DNA of 64,000 bases from Hyphomicrobium methylovorum. GTDB taxonomy: Bacteria; Pseudomonadota; Alphaproteobacteria; Rhizobiales; Hyphomicrobiaceae. Made by a program: the position numbers and the translations under genes. Every line of letters starts with the position of its first letter. Position 1 is the first letter of the stretch. Positions 35,972 through 45,590 of this stretch are shown here, one piece after another. The notes beneath the pieces are model-generated. The model was not told the DNA's origin. It saw only the letters and a program-made list of their open reading frames with translations, and searched no databases. The stretch covers positions 1-64,000 of the forward strand of contig NZ_QHJE01000001.1 of the NCBI RefSeq assembly GCF_013626205.1, given 5' to 3'.

Positions 35972-36538
35972 CTAAGCCGATTGGAATTCGAAGATCGGCG
36001 GCATGTCGCGAAAGAACGGGGTCATGCGATCCTTGCCCGACAGTTTCGCATCCGCCTCGCTTACAGGCCACGGGATTGCAATTTCCGGATCGTTCCAGCG
36101 AATGCCGCCTTCGCTGTCGGCGTTGTAATACGCTGTCGTCTTGTAGATAACCTCAACGTCGTCAACCAACGTACAGAAGCCGTGCAGAAATTCCGGCGGC
36201 ACCCAAAGCTGCCGCCAGTTATCGGCTGAAAGTTCGACGGCGTTGAAGCGTCCGTACGTCGGCGAGCCGCGGCGGGCATCGACCGCCACGTCGAGAATAG
36301 CGCCGCGCGTCACGCGAATGAGTTTGCCCTGCGCATACGGTGGGCGCTGATAGTGCAAGCCGCGGACCGTTCCCTTCTTTTTCGAATAGGAATGATTTTC
36401 CTGGACAAGCGTGCCCGATCCAACTGCGGCCTCCAGTTTGTCGACACGAAATGTTTCGGAGAAAAAGCCACGCTTGTCAGCAATGCGCTTCGGTTCGATC
36501 AGGAGCAATCCCGGTATTGCGAGCGGAGATATCAGCAT
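35972..36538 (-). CDS. rfbC: dTDP-4-dehydrorhamnose 3,5-epimerase
   Basis: RfbC epimerises dTDP-4-keto-6-deoxyglucose at C3 and C5 in dTDP-L-rhamnose synthesis for O-antigen or exopolysaccharide. The 188-residue length is normal. Motifs seen are ADKRGFFSETFR, VQENHSYSKKKGTVRGLHYQ (catalytic His in RGLHYQ), DVAVDARRGSPTYG and LWVPPEFLHGFCTL. It follows rfbA by 5 nt; the order on the minus strand is rfbD-rfbA-rfbC. rfbB, the dehydratase of the pathway, is not in the window. Confidence 0.95.
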   Translation of the reverse strand: MLISPLAIPGLLLIEPKRIADKRGFFSETFRVDKLEAAVGSGTLVQENHSYSKKKGTVRGLHYQRPPYAQGKLIRVTRGAILDVAVDARRGSPTYGRFNAVELSADNWRQLWVPPEFLHGFCTLVDDVEVIYKTTAYYNADSEGGIRWNDPEIAIPWPVSEADAKLSGKDRMTPFFRDMPPIFEFQSA

Positions 36539-36543
36539 GTCAC

Positions 36544-37413
36544 TTATCGTTGCTTCAGGATGCGCTGTAGATAGTGACCGTATTGGCTAGATCCAAACCC
36601 CTGAGCGAGAATACTCAGCTGCTCCGCGTCGATAAATTTCTGCTCGAACGCGATCTCTTCCGGGCAGCAAATACTGTAACCCTGCCGAAGTTCGATCGTA
36701 CGCACGAAATTGGCGGCGTCGGTTAGTGATTCAGCGGTTCCCGTATCGAGCCACGCGAAGCCGCGTCCCATTTGCGAGACGCGCAGGTCTCCGCGCTCGA
36801 GGTAAGCACGATTGACGTCGGTAATCTCATATTCGCCGCGCGCGGAAGGCGTGAGGGATTTCGCGATCGAGACGACGTCGCGATCATAGAAATAGAGGCC
36901 CGTGATCGCCCAATTCGAACGCGGAGCGCGGGGCTTTTCCTCGATGCTGAGAGTGCGGCCGCTGGAGTCGAACTCCACCACGCCGTAGCGCTCAGGATCG
37001 GGGACATGATAGGCGAAAACCGTAGCGCCCGATTTCTGCGCGGCGGCTGACTTCAACAGTGCAATGAGCCCCGCACCATAGAAGATGTTGTCACCCAGGA
37101 TCAGACTAACGCTGTCATCGCCAATGAACTCTTCGCCTATGACGAACGCCTGCGCCAAGCCATTTGGAACTTCCTGCTCGGCGTAAGAGAATTTTACGCC
37201 CCATCGCTCTCCTGTGCCCAACAGGCGGCGAAACAGCGGAAGATCATGCGGCGTCGATATAACCAGGATATCGCGAATACCGGCAAGCATCAGCACCGAT
37301 ACCGGATAGTAGATCATCGGCTTGTCGTAGACGGGCAGAAGTTGCTTTGAGACCGCGAGCGTCATCGGATGAAGTCGCGTGCCGCTTCCGCCCGCGAGAA
37401 TGATACCCTTCAT
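36544..37413 (-). CDS. rfbA: Glucose-1-phosphate thymidylyltransferase
   Basis: RfbA joins glucose-1-phosphate and dTTP to make dTDP-glucose, the entry to dTDP-rhamnose. The 289-residue protein has the nucleotidyltransferase signature [18 protein letters not shown], the metal-binding LGDNIFYG and the sugar-binding [19 protein letters not shown]. Its ATG overlaps the stop of rfbD by 4 nt (ATGA), indicating coupled translation. Confidence 0.96.
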   Translation of the reverse strand: MKGIILAGGSGTRLHPMTLAVSKQLLPVYDKPMIYYPVSVLMLAGIRDILVISTPHDLPLFRRLLGTGERWGVKFSYAEQEVPNGLAQAFVIGEEFIGDDSVSLILGDNIFYGAGLIALLKSAAAQKSGATVFAYHVPDPERYGVVEFDSSGRTLSIEEKPRAPRSNWAITGLYFYDRDVVSIAKSLTPSARGEYEITDVNRAYLERGDLRVSQMGRGFAWLDTGTAESLTDAANFVRTIELRQGYSICCPEEIAFEQKFIDAEQLSILAQGFGSSQYGHYLQRILKQR

Positions 37414-38309
37414 GGTGGGCTCACGTCCTCAGTTTGCGAGAGCTGTTGCATGCAGCGCGCCAGCCCATCTCGCCAGGCTGGCATCTCAATACCGTAACAT
37501 CTTTCGAGCTTCGATGTATCGAGTCGCGAGTTTGCGGGGCGGCGTGCCGCTGTTGGATATTCGGACGTCGTGATCCGCTTCACACGAGCGGTTGGACCGT
37601 TCATCTCGGCAGACAGTTCGAAGATCGCCTCGGCGAACCTGGCCCACGTCGTTGCACCGCTGCTTGCAAGATGGAATGTTCCGCGCAGATCGTTTGCGTC
37701 ATTCGACACGAGCTGGCGCGCAACTTCGATAATCGCATCTCCGATATCCGCAGCGAACGTCGGCGCGCCGACCTGATCGTCGATAACCGATATTTGGTCG
37801 TGCGTGCGCGCAAGGCGCAGCATCGTACGCAGAAAATTGGTGCCCGCCGGTCCGTATATCCAGGACGTTCTTAGAATTGCATGATTGCGGCTGGCGGCGC
37901 GAACCGCCTCCTCGCCCAGCCATTTGCTTTGTCCATAAACGCCGAGCGGCGCAACGCCGTCCGTTTCGACGTAGGGAGCCGGCTTCGATCCATCGAATAC
38001 GTAATCGGTCGAGATTTGAATCACTGGGACGCCAAGTTCGGCCGCAGCGGCCGCTATGAATCCGGCCCCCGTCGCATTGATCGCGCGGGCGACTTCCGGC
38101 TCGCTCTCCGCCTTATCGACGCCCGTATATGCGGCGGCATTGACGATAGCGTTGGGTGCGATTGCTGCGATGCCTTCGGCGATATCCGCGCGGGCAAGGT
38201 CCCACTCCGGACGCCCGATCGTTATCACGTCGAGATTCTGAACATTCGACGCCGCGCGTTTGAGCGCGGTGGCAACCTGCCCCGTCTTCCCTGTTACGAG
38301 CAGCTTCAC
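37410..38309 (-). CDS. rfbD: dTDP-4-dehydrorhamnose reductase
   Basis: RfbD performs the last, NAD(P)H-dependent step to dTDP-L-rhamnose. The 299-residue extended-SDR protein shows the N-terminal Rossmann motif [12 protein letters not shown], the conserved [22 protein letters not shown], the catalytic YGQSKWLGE (Tyr-x3-Lys) and [20 protein letters not shown]. It begins with GTG at 38309. It is the first gene of the rfbDAC operon. Confidence 0.95.
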   Translation of the reverse strand: MKLLVTGKTGQVATALKRAASNVQNLDVITIGRPEWDLARADIAEGIAAIAPNAIVNAAAYTGVDKAESEPEVARAINATGAGFIAAAAAELGVPVIQISTDYVFDGSKPAPYVETDGVAPLGVYGQSKWLGEEAVRAASRNHAILRTSWIYGPAGTNFLRTMLRLARTHDQISVIDDQVGAPTFAADIGDAIIEVARQLVSNDANDLRGTFHLASSGATTWARFAEAIFELSAEMNGPTARVKRITTSEYPTAARRPANSRLDTSKLERCYGIEMPAWRDGLARCMQQLSQTEDVSPP

Positions 38310-38685
38310 GCTAGGTCTCGCCCTCCAGAAACCCGACGATCGTCTTTCAGTACCTAGCTAGCTTGCGGACCGGAAACCCTCGTCGCCGCTCGCCGATACG
38401 CTCGAATCTACGTCACGAGGAAGCACCGCGTCATGCTATCGTGCTTCGCGCTGAATCGGTCAATCGGGAACCGGAAGAACGGGGACCTCCCACTTACCTT
38501 TCGGAGACGCGCTGCTCGTGTCTCGATGTGGTCTTGCCGATGGCCTTTTTTCCTGAGCCTGCAGGGAAAAGATGCACACGGCGGATCACGTTTGCGTCAG
38601 TCGTCGTGCTTCCCCGTTCCCTGTGCTTGATCGGCTCGCCGTTCTCCCCAACATCGCAACAGGATTTAGTTATGGAGATACGGGC
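38310..38685. other. Noncoding region between rfbD and an exported protein gene
   Basis: The 376 bases separate divergent genes and should hold the rfbDAC promoter on the minus strand and the promoter of the gene at 38686. No ORF with a good start, RNA gene or clear inverted repeat was seen. GGAGA at 38674-38678 is the ribosome-binding site of the next gene. Confidence 0.45.
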
Positions 38686-39183
38686 ATGCGCTTAGCAATG
38701 TGGATGACTTTTGGGGCTCTGGCCGTTCTCGGTGCCTCGACCGCCTTTGCGATGTCCGTGGCTTTTGAGGACAATAAGCTGAATTTGAAGGACTGCGATG
38801 GCACCGAAATTTCGGTGCGTTGGAATGGAGATAATTTCTCCCTCGCGTCGGACGGGAAACCTCTCGGCCGTTCGCACGCATCCTTCAAGTCGGTTGACTG
38901 GGACGGCGCTTGCCAGACCGTGAGCTGGAACGTCGACCAAGCGAAATTCGTGATCGACACCGGATCGGCGAAGACGTCGCCCATCGTGAAATTTGTAGCG
39001 TTGGATGGCGCACGGTGGGTCGGCATGCGCAATAGCGACGGCTTCTTCGTAACGCGCATCGCTCACGATGGGCAGGATGTTTCGGAAACGCGGATTTCGG
39101 AAGTTGCGGCGTGGCTTGCGCGCACGAGCAGCCAATTCACCCCCGGTGAGGAGCTGGCGAAACATCTCACCGTGACGGAATAG
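38686..39183 (+). CDS. Exported hypothetical protein
   Basis: This 165-residue protein starts at ATG 38686 with GGAGA 7 nt upstream; the open frame extends further up but adds no signal. A signal peptide (MRLAMWMTFGALAVLGASTAFA) is followed by a beta-rich mature domain with two Cys residues (LKDCDGTEI and DGACQTVSW), possibly disulfide-bonded. No known family is recognised. It is flanked by the divergent rfb operon and a convergent reductase-like gene. Confidence 0.75.
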   Translation: MRLAMWMTFGALAVLGASTAFAMSVAFEDNKLNLKDCDGTEISVRWNGDNFSLASDGKPLGRSHASFKSVDWDGACQTVSWNVDQAKFVIDTGSAKTSPIVKFVALDGARWVGMRNSDGFFVTRIAHDGQDVSETRISEVAAWLARTSSQFTPGEELAKHLTVTE

Positions 39184-39290
39184 CCGCCCAACCGGCGCAA
39201 ATTCTTCATCTGCACGAACTCGGCGGTCAGTGGCGCTATCAGCATCTTGCGGCGCTGTTGGCCGCTGCGCGCGCCTCGAATGGCGCGTGG

Positions 39291-39821
39291 CTAAGCGGGA
39301 ACGTATGTCAGCCTGACAACGTCCTCACCGATCACATCGTTCGCCACGCGTCGGAGCGGCGGCCGAGGGCCAGAGAAGAATGGCTTGCCGCGCCCAAGCA
39401 CGACGGGGTGGAAGTAAAGTCGATACTCATCGATAAGGCCCAGGCCTGTCAGGCTTCCCGCAAGGTCGGGCCCAGCGACGGCGATCTCTCCAGCGTGCTT
39501 TGCTTTCAGCGCGCGTATCGCCGTCTCGAAGTCGTGGTCGATGAGGGTGGCGTTGGGGCCGACGGACTTTAATGATCCGGACACGACCCACTTCGGCTGC
39601 GCCCGCCATACGGCTGCGAATTCATGTCGGTCGGCGTCCCACTCGGAATGGTCTTCATCCCAATACCGCATCACCTCGTATATCCGGCGGCCATATATGC
39701 TGCCGGTCAGGTTCCGAACATGATCTGTCCAATGAAGAAACAGGACGCGGTCAGGTTGCATCTCGTGCTGATCGACATAGCCGTCTAATGACTGGTTCAT
39801 TCCAAAAACGAACTTCGCCAT
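39291..39821 (-). CDS. Dihydrofolate reductase-like (RibD C-terminal) family protein
   Basis: This 176-residue protein has the DHFR-like fold of the RibD C-terminal domain family, which includes NADPH-dependent reductases of unknown substrates. The ATG at 39821 (MAKFVFGMNQSLDGYVD) is preferred because GGAG lies 8 nt before it; an upstream GTG-type extension is rejected. Typical motifs are the SLDGYVD N-terminus, SIYGRRIYEVMRYW and the C-terminal EYRLYFHPVVLGRGKPFF. It stands alone on the minus strand. Confidence 0.88.
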   Translation of the reverse strand: MAKFVFGMNQSLDGYVDQHEMQPDRVLFLHWTDHVRNLTGSIYGRRIYEVMRYWDEDHSEWDADRHEFAAVWRAQPKWVVSGSLKSVGPNATLIDHDFETAIRALKAKHAGEIAVAGPDLAGSLTGLGLIDEYRLYFHPVVLGRGKPFFSGPRPPLRRVANDVIGEDVVRLTYVPA

Positions 39822-39962
39822 GTGGCAATCTCCGCCGCGCGCTCTATTCGACATAGCTTATGGCGCTATTACGCGGACAGCGAAACTCCCGCCGATACTT
39901 GGCAGGCGCTCGCTCTATCGCTATGACGGCCCCCGGTTGTTTTTTTGAGTGGAGCGGATGCC

Positions 39963-40877
39963 TTGCATTCCCACGATAGGTTTCTTCTGTGTTCCCTGAG
40001 AGCAGGGCTTAACGATACTCTTTGCCAAATCGAAAAGTGTCGTCAGTACGCCAGAACGTTCGGCCGCACCCTAATTATTGACGCCGCTAATTCCGGACTT
40101 ATGGGAAACTTTTCGGACTATTTTGAAATTCGACCGTCTGACGTAACGATCATTCCATCCGTCGACGCCGATTGTCTGAACATCCTGAATCAACTGGCTT
40201 GCCTACCGCATGAAGTTTCGGGGCGGATTGGGACTTACAAAGCTCAATTCATGAGAGACGGCCGGAATAATGTGGACACCCTTACGGGGACATCGCTTAC
40301 GTTCGACTTCTCGTGCGATCACGCCGAACCTTTGTTGCTGCACGATCAAAGCAGCGGCGGCTCGGCGTCCCAATCTCTCATCCGAGATTTATGGTTTTCT
40401 CCATCGGTGGCCGAGGCCATTCAGAATGCCATGCGCGACATCAAACCGGGATATGTGGCGATCCACATTCGACATACCGACTATCAGACAGACTATCGGG
40501 CGTTTATCGAATCCATAGCCAACGACTTGATCGGGAAGCGTGTCCTGATCTGCACTGACAATCCCGAGGTTCGATCCTTCGTTGTCGAAAGCTTGCCGCA
40601 ATCCGAGCCGTTTTTCGTAACGGAGATTGTTGAGACCGGCGGAAAACCGCTGCACGTCAGCAGATATATTACCTCGGACGACGATCGGCGCCGATCTGCA
40701 ATCAATTCGCTGATTGATCTCGCGGCTCTGGGAATGGCCGATTCCGTTTTATATACGGGCGTCACGAGGGGCTGTGTATCTGGCTACTCTCGCTTGGCGT
40801 CGTTCCTTTGCAAAAATAAAGACGTTCTTGAAAACCTGCTCCATTACGCAAGAATGCCCGCCGACGAGCTCGAATAA
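39963..40877 (+). CDS. NodZ/fucosyltransferase-like glycosyltransferase
   Basis: This protein of about 304 residues resembles GT-B fold fucosyltransferases of the NodZ kind. An N-terminal block RAGLNDTLCQIEKCRQYARTFGRTLIID corresponds to their start (split here as positions about 12-40). A donor-binding HIRHTDYQTDYRAF near 167 corresponds to the HxRxxD motif that contacts GDP-fucose. The start is uncertain: TTG at 39963 with GGAG 8 nt upstream, or TTG at 39945. No signal peptide is visible. The codon usage looks slightly more AT-rich than neighbours (for example GATACTCTTTGCC, GTTTTATATACG), a hint of later acquisition. It would modify a surface glycan; the acceptor is unknown. Confidence 0.65.
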   Translation: MHSHDRFLLCSLRAGLNDTLCQIEKCRQYARTFGRTLIIDAANSGLMGNFSDYFEIRPSDVTIIPSVDADCLNILNQLACLPHEVSGRIGTYKAQFMRDGRNNVDTLTGTSLTFDFSCDHAEPLLLHDQSSGGSASQSLIRDLWFSPSVAEAIQNAMRDIKPGYVAIHIRHTDYQTDYRAFIESIANDLIGKRVLICTDNPEVRSFVVESLPQSEPFFVTEIVETGGKPLHVSRYITSDDDRRRSAINSLIDLAALGMADSVLYTGVTRGCVSGYSRLASFLCKNKDVLENLLHYARMPADELE

Positions 40878-41047
40878 AAGAGCGATAGCCGTGCTGATCT
40901 CGAGCTAACTGATACTTCTGTTGTGCCGACTGTCCACGGCGCAATGATGCGCGTCGCGAGACGAACGAGTGACCCGCTTAAAGGATGCCAAACATATCAG
41001 TGGGAGAATAGGGAAAATTGAGCGATTCCAACAGCGTCAAGCGCTGT

Positions 41048-41122
41048 TGGCGCTCCCTAGGGGAGTCGAACCCCTCTTTTCAGAATGAAAATCTGACGTC
41101 CTAACCGATAGACGAAGGGAGC
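41048..41122 (-). tRNA. tRNA-Glu (anticodon TTC)
   Basis: The minus strand folds as a complete cloverleaf: acceptor GCTCCCT / AGGGAGC, D-arm with CTATCGGTTAGGAC, anticodon stem CAGA / TCTG around TTTTCAT with anticodon TTC, and T-arm GAGGGGTTCGACTCCCCT... ending in GCCA. The 3' CCA is encoded in the gene. The tRNA stands alone between the glycosyltransferase gene and recJ. Confidence 0.97.
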
Positions 41123-41252
41123 GGCCCTCGGCTGAGAGGCACCCTATAGTCGGCTTCGGGCGTCTTTGGCAAGCATACCGCTCCACCTATTTCCTGCGAC
41201 AGGATGGTCGTTGCGCGCGATATCCAGATTTAGGCCCGGTTCGGGCTTAACT

Positions 41253-43103
41253 TCAGGATTGGCGGCGCGGATCGGCCGCATCCTCGATCTGCATTTCGAT
41301 GCGGTCACGCCCGCCCCAGGTATCGCGCCTGAGGTGCCCCGCCACGTGCAGGGGCATGCCCCCAGCGCCCATCAATAAGTCGCCCAGAGGCTGTCCTACG
41401 GCGCGGAACGCGATGGCGTCGATGCGGGCTCCATCGCCGCCTTCGAGGATGACACGCGCATGCGCTTCTCCCGCGAGCTTGGCGAATTTCACACGGTGTG
41501 CGGGCAGCACGAAGCGGGCGTCCTTATTGCCCTGCCCGCAGGGGCCAAGGCGTTCGAGGAGTGTCATCAGTTCGGGCGTTGCTCCGGAGGCCACAAGCGC
41601 GGCGTCGATGTCGAGGCATGACGCCTCCGAGGATGGACCTCCCGTCGAGACGAGATTGGCCAGCATGTAGCTTTCGAATGCCGCCAGCGCACCCCGCGAG
41701 ACAGTCAGCCCTGCAGCCATGGCGTGACCGCCGCCCTTCAGAAGCAGGCCTTCAGCGGCTGCGGCGCGCACCGCACGTCCCAGATCGACGCCGGGAACGG
41801 AACGCAGCGATCCGGTTCCATTTCCACCTGCTGAGGACTCGCCGTCCCAAGCGATCACGCACGCGGGCCGACGGAAACGCTCGACAAGGCGGCTCGCGAC
41901 GAGACCGACCACGCCTTTGTGCCAACCGTCCGCGGCGACGACCAGAATCGTGCGCTCCGGGTTTTCACTCATTTGGCGGTCAGCAACGGCCATCGCTTCT
42001 TCAAGAACGGCCGTCTCGATATCGCGCCGCTCCTTGTTCAAGCGATTGAGAAGTTCCGCAATGCGCTGCGCCTCGACCGGATCGTCGGTCGATAGCAGCG
42101 TTGCGCCGAGCGCAGCGTTGCCGATGCGGCCGCCTGCGTTTATGCGCGGTCCGAGAATGAAACCGAGATGATACGGCGTCGGCGCAGATGTAAGCCCTGC
42201 CGCATCTGCGAGAGCCGTCAGACCGGCGTTCTCTCGCGCATGCATCACCGTCAGCCCTTTTTTGACGTAGGCGCGGTTCAATCCGATGAGCGGCACGACG
42301 TCGGCGACGGTTGCCAAGGAGACGAGATCGAGCAGCGCAAGAAGATCCGGCTCGCGCGTTGCCTTGTAGAAACCGCGTCGGCGCAATTCGCGCGTCACGG
42401 CGACAAGGACGAGAAACACGACGCCCGCCGCGCAGAGCGCCCCCTGCCCCGAGACGTCATCCTGACGGTTCGGATTGACGAGCGCGACGACTTCAGGAAG
42501 CTGCTCGTCAGCCTGGTGGTGGTCGATAACAACGACATCCACGCCGAGCTCGCGCGCCAGCGCCAGCGGCTGATGGCTCGTCGTTCCGCAGTCCACCGTG
42601 ATGATGAGTTGTGCGCCTTCCTTCACCAGCGTTTCAATAGCGCCGGGATTGGGGCCGTACCCCTCGAACAGGCGGTCAGGAATGTAGATGCGCGCATCGC
42701 TGCCGTGATGCGCCATAAAGCGTTTGATGAGCGCCGAAGAGCACGCGCCGTCGACGTCATAGTCGCCGAAGACCGCGACCTGCTGTTTCGCCTGGACGGC
42801 ATCCGCGATACGCGTCGCGGCCTTATCCATGTCGCGCAGAATGCTCGGATCCGGCATCAGCGCTTTCAATGTCGGATCGAGGAAGGTCGCGACATCGTCC
42901 AGCGTCACGCCGCGCGCAGCCAGGATACGGCCCATCAGCTCCGGCAATCCGTGACGCTGGCTGATGGCGGTTGCCGATGCTCTGAGTTCTGGGCGAAGGC
43001 GTTCGCGCCAAATGTAGCCACGCGCGCTCGCTGCCACGCCAAGAAATGGCGCCGCTCCGTCTTCGCTTTCGATTTGAACTGCCGACACCTGTGCTGAGCG
43101 CAC
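41253..43103 (-). CDS. recJ: Single-stranded-DNA-specific exonuclease RecJ
   Basis: RecJ degrades single-stranded DNA 5'-3' in recombination and repair. The GTG at 43103 is chosen because GGAGGG lies 4 nt before it; a TTG at 43124 lacks a ribosome-binding site. The 616-residue protein shows the DHH phosphoesterase motifs: FGDYDVDGACSSA near 112-124, IITVDCGTTS, VVVIDHHQAD and the DHHA1 domain with GGGHAMAAGLTV. The C-terminal OB-like region ends at 41253. It follows glpX on the minus strand with 108 nt between them. Confidence 0.95.
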   Translation of the reverse strand: MRSAQVSAVQIESEDGAAPFLGVAASARGYIWRERLRPELRASATAISQRHGLPELMGRILAARGVTLDDVATFLDPTLKALMPDPSILRDMDKAATRIADAVQAKQQVAVFGDYDVDGACSSALIKRFMAHHGSDARIYIPDRLFEGYGPNPGAIETLVKEGAQLIITVDCGTTSHQPLALARELGVDVVVIDHHQADEQLPEVVALVNPNRQDDVSGQGALCAAGVVFLVLVAVTRELRRRGFYKATREPDLLALLDLVSLATVADVVPLIGLNRAYVKKGLTVMHARENAGLTALADAAGLTSAPTPYHLGFILGPRINAGGRIGNAALGATLLSTDDPVEAQRIAELLNRLNKERRDIETAVLEEAMAVADRQMSENPERTILVVAADGWHKGVVGLVASRLVERFRRPACVIAWDGESSAGGNGTGSLRSVPGVDLGRAVRAAAAEGLLLKGGGHAMAAGLTVSRGALAAFESYMLANLVSTGGPSSEASCLDIDAALVASGATPELMTLLERLGPCGQGNKDARFVLPAHRVKFAKLAGEAHARVILEGGDGARIDAIAFRAVGQPLGDLLMGAGGMPLHVAGHLRRDTWGGRDRIEMQIEDAADPRRQS

Positions 43104-43211
43104 TGGACCCTCCGTACCAATCAACGGTTCAAGTTGTAGGTCGATTCGTAGGGCGGATATGCGGGCGCCGAGCCGCGCCCACAGCCAATGGGGCGGCGAA
43201 ACGCCAAATCG

Positions 43212-44213
43212 CTAGATAAACCGGCTGCCGACGTTGCGCACTGTGGACCGGATGCGGCGGACCGTACCCGTTTTCGAGCGCATGACGACCGTTTCCGTTT
43301 CGGCGAAGTCGCCACGGATGCGGACGCCTTTCAGCAGCGAGCCGTCGGTTACGCCAGTCGCCGAAAAGACGACGTCGGCGGACGCCATGTCTTCGAGTTT
43401 GAATATGCGATTGATGTCGGCAATACCCATTTTCTCAGCGCGGATACGTTCCTCGTCCTTCATCGGCATCAGACGGCCCTGGATCTGGCCGCCGATGCAG
43501 CGAAGCGCCGCCGCCGCGAGCACGCCTTCCGGTGCGCCGCCCGAGCCCATGTAGATATCGATACCGGTTTCGCGCGGATCGGTCGTCCAGATGACGCCGG
43601 CGATGTCGCCGTCAGGGATCAACTGCACGCCAGCGCCTGCTTCACGCACCGCTCGGATCAGGTCTGCGTGGCGCGGGCGATCCAGGATGCAGGCCATGAT
43701 TTCGCCGATCGGCACGCCCTTGGCTTTCGCAAGCGATTGCAGATTGTCGGCCGGGCTGGCATCGAGATCGACTGTGCCTTCCGGATAGCCAGGCCCGATT
43801 GCGACCTTATTCATGTACATGTCCGGCGCGTGTAGCAGCCCGCCCTTTTCGGAAATGGCCAGAACGGCGAGCGCGTTCGGCATCGCCTTGGCGCAGATCG
43901 TGGTGCCTTCCAGCGGATCGACTGCGATATCGACCTCAGGGCCTTCGCCTGTGCCGACCTGTTCGCCGATGTAAAGCATCGGCGCTTCGTCCATCTCGCC
44001 TTCGCCGATGACAACGGTGCCGCGAATTTCAACGCGACCAAGTTCCTTGCGCATCGCGTCGACGGCGGCCTTGTCGGCTGCTTTCTCGTTGCCGCGGCCA
44101 CGAAGCTGCGCGGCGGCGATGGCTGCCGCTTCCGTTACGCGGGCGAGTTCCAGCACCAGGATGCGTTCGAGCCCCGGACCCTGCGTTCCGTTCGCTTCAT
44201 CGACGTTGGTCAT
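43212..44213 (-). CDS. glpX: Class II fructose-1,6-bisphosphatase
   Basis: GlpX hydrolyses fructose-1,6-bisphosphate (and in some bacteria sedoheptulose-1,7-bisphosphate) to the monophosphate, serving gluconeogenesis and pentose regeneration. The 333-residue protein has the family motifs GRGNEKAADKAAVDAMR, GEGEMDEAPMLYIGE (metal ligands), DPLEGTTICAK and the Gly-rich GSGGAPEGVLAAAALRCIGG. It lies between hom and recJ on the minus strand, a gene order common in alphaproteobacteria. Confidence 0.95.
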   Translation of the reverse strand: MTNVDEANGTQGPGLERILVLELARVTEAAAIAAAQLRGRGNEKAADKAAVDAMRKELGRVEIRGTVVIGEGEMDEAPMLYIGEQVGTGEGPEVDIAVDPLEGTTICAKAMPNALAVLAISEKGGLLHAPDMYMNKVAIGPGYPEGTVDLDASPADNLQSLAKAKGVPIGEIMACILDRPRHADLIRAVREAGAGVQLIPDGDIAGVIWTTDPRETGIDIYMGSGGAPEGVLAAAALRCIGGQIQGRLMPMKDEERIRAEKMGIADINRIFKLEDMASADVVFSATGVTDGSLLKGVRIRGDFAETETVVMRSKTGTVRRIRSTVRNVGSRFI

Positions 44214-44254
44214 ATCTCATTCCTTCCCGGCCGTTCGGCAGCCGTTTCCAATCT

Positions 44255-45580
44255 CTAGAGTTCTTCGATACGGATCATCTGCGGAGGTTCGGTGACGTTC
44301 CCGTCTGTCTCGATCGTCGCCAGTGCCTTGCGCATGGCAGCTTCCGTCGTCTCATGCGTGATGATGATGACGGGTTGTGCGCCATCCGACGTGCGCTGCG
44401 GCAAGGATCGCGGTGCGTGTAATGTCTGCGGACGATGCTGGACGATGCTTTCGAGCGACACGCCCTGATCGCCCAGGCTCTTTGCAATGCCCGCCATGGC
44501 GCCTGGCCGATCCACCAGCGCAAGGCGCACATAGTAAGACCCATAGTGACGATCCAGCGGCGCGCGCTTGTGATCTTTCAGCTTGGCGCTTGGCGTGACG
44601 AACGGCGGTACGACGAGACCGCGCGCAATGTCGAGAATATCGCCTGCAACAGCGGATGCGGTCGGGTTGCCGCCAGCGCCTGCGCCAACCAGCAGGATGC
44701 TTCCCGAAAAGTCGCCTTCGATGGCGACCGCGTTGGTCACGTCGGAGACTTCCGCGATGGCTGAATCCTTGAACACCAATGCTGGCGAAACGCGCGCTTC
44801 GATACCGCTGTCGGTTTCGGTCGCGACGCCGAGCAACTTGACGCGATAGCCCAGGCTATCGGCCGCTTCGATATCGGCCTCAGTGATCGAGGTAATGCCT
44901 TCGACATGGATCTGATCGAAGGCGACGCGCGTACCGAACGCAAGGCTCGTCAAGAGTGCGAGCTTGTGGGCCGCGTCGAACCCGCCGATGTCGAACGACG
45001 GATCGGCCTCGGCATAACCGAGCGCTTGCGCTTCCTTCAACACCTCGTCGAAGGGGCGCTTCTCGCTCTGCATCTTTGTCAGGATAAAGTTGCACGTGCC
45101 GTTTAGAATTCCGTAGACGCGGCGGATGCGGTTTGCACCCAGCGCCTCGCGCATCGTCTTGATGACCGGAATGCCGCCAGCGACAGCCGCTTCGAAATTC
45201 AACGCGACTCCGTTCGCCTCGGCCAGCTGCGCCAGCTCGATGCCGTGCTTGGCGAGCAGAGCTTTATTGGCCGTGACGACGTGCTTCTTCGCCTTAAGCG
45301 CGGCCTCGACCGCTTCCTTCACGATGCCGCTGTCGCCGCCGATGAGCTCGACGAACACCTCGTTCGATGGGTCTTTCGCGAGCGCTACAGGATCATCGAA
45401 CCAGGTTGCGCCCTTGACGAGCGCGTCACGCTGTTTGTTACGGGTACGTGCCGAAACGCCCGTTACGCGGATGTCGCGTCCGAGGATACGAGAGAAGTGA
45501 GAGCCGTTGGTATCGAGCAGGTTCAGCAGCGCGCCGCCGACCGTGCCAATTCCGGCTATTCCGAGAGTGAGAGGCTTCAT
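44255..45580 (-). CDS. hom: Homoserine dehydrogenase
   Basis: Hom reduces aspartate semialdehyde to homoserine, leading to threonine, isoleucine and methionine. The start is the ATG at 45580 (MKPLTLGIAGIGTVGGAL), 10 nt after the upstream aminotransferase gene; the longer open frame inside that gene is not used. The 441-residue protein has an N-terminal GxGxxG Rossmann motif, the conserved GILNGTCNFILTKM, the substrate-binding EADPSFDIGGFDAAHK, and a C-terminal ACT domain (YYVRLALVDRPGAMAGIAKSLG) for threonine feedback. Homoserine is the precursor of the MetY substrate encoded at 49534. Confidence 0.96.
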   Translation of the reverse strand: MKPLTLGIAGIGTVGGALLNLLDTNGSHFSRILGRDIRVTGVSARTRNKQRDALVKGATWFDDPVALAKDPSNEVFVELIGGDSGIVKEAVEAALKAKKHVVTANKALLAKHGIELAQLAEANGVALNFEAAVAGGIPVIKTMREALGANRIRRVYGILNGTCNFILTKMQSEKRPFDEVLKEAQALGYAEADPSFDIGGFDAAHKLALLTSLAFGTRVAFDQIHVEGITSITEADIEAADSLGYRVKLLGVATETDSGIEARVSPALVFKDSAIAEVSDVTNAVAIEGDFSGSILLVGAGAGGNPTASAVAGDILDIARGLVVPPFVTPSAKLKDHKRAPLDRHYGSYYVRLALVDRPGAMAGIAKSLGDQGVSLESIVQHRPQTLHAPRSLPQRTSDGAQPVIIITHETTEAAMRKALATIETDGNVTEPPQMIRIEEL

Positions 45581-45590
45581 TGCAAATGGA

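Noticed and set aside
35838-36071. Longer DUF1194 protein starting inside rfbC
   Set aside because: The extra 78 residues would overlap rfbC and have no ribosome-binding site, whereas TTG 35837 has GAAGGAG and starts at the signal peptide.
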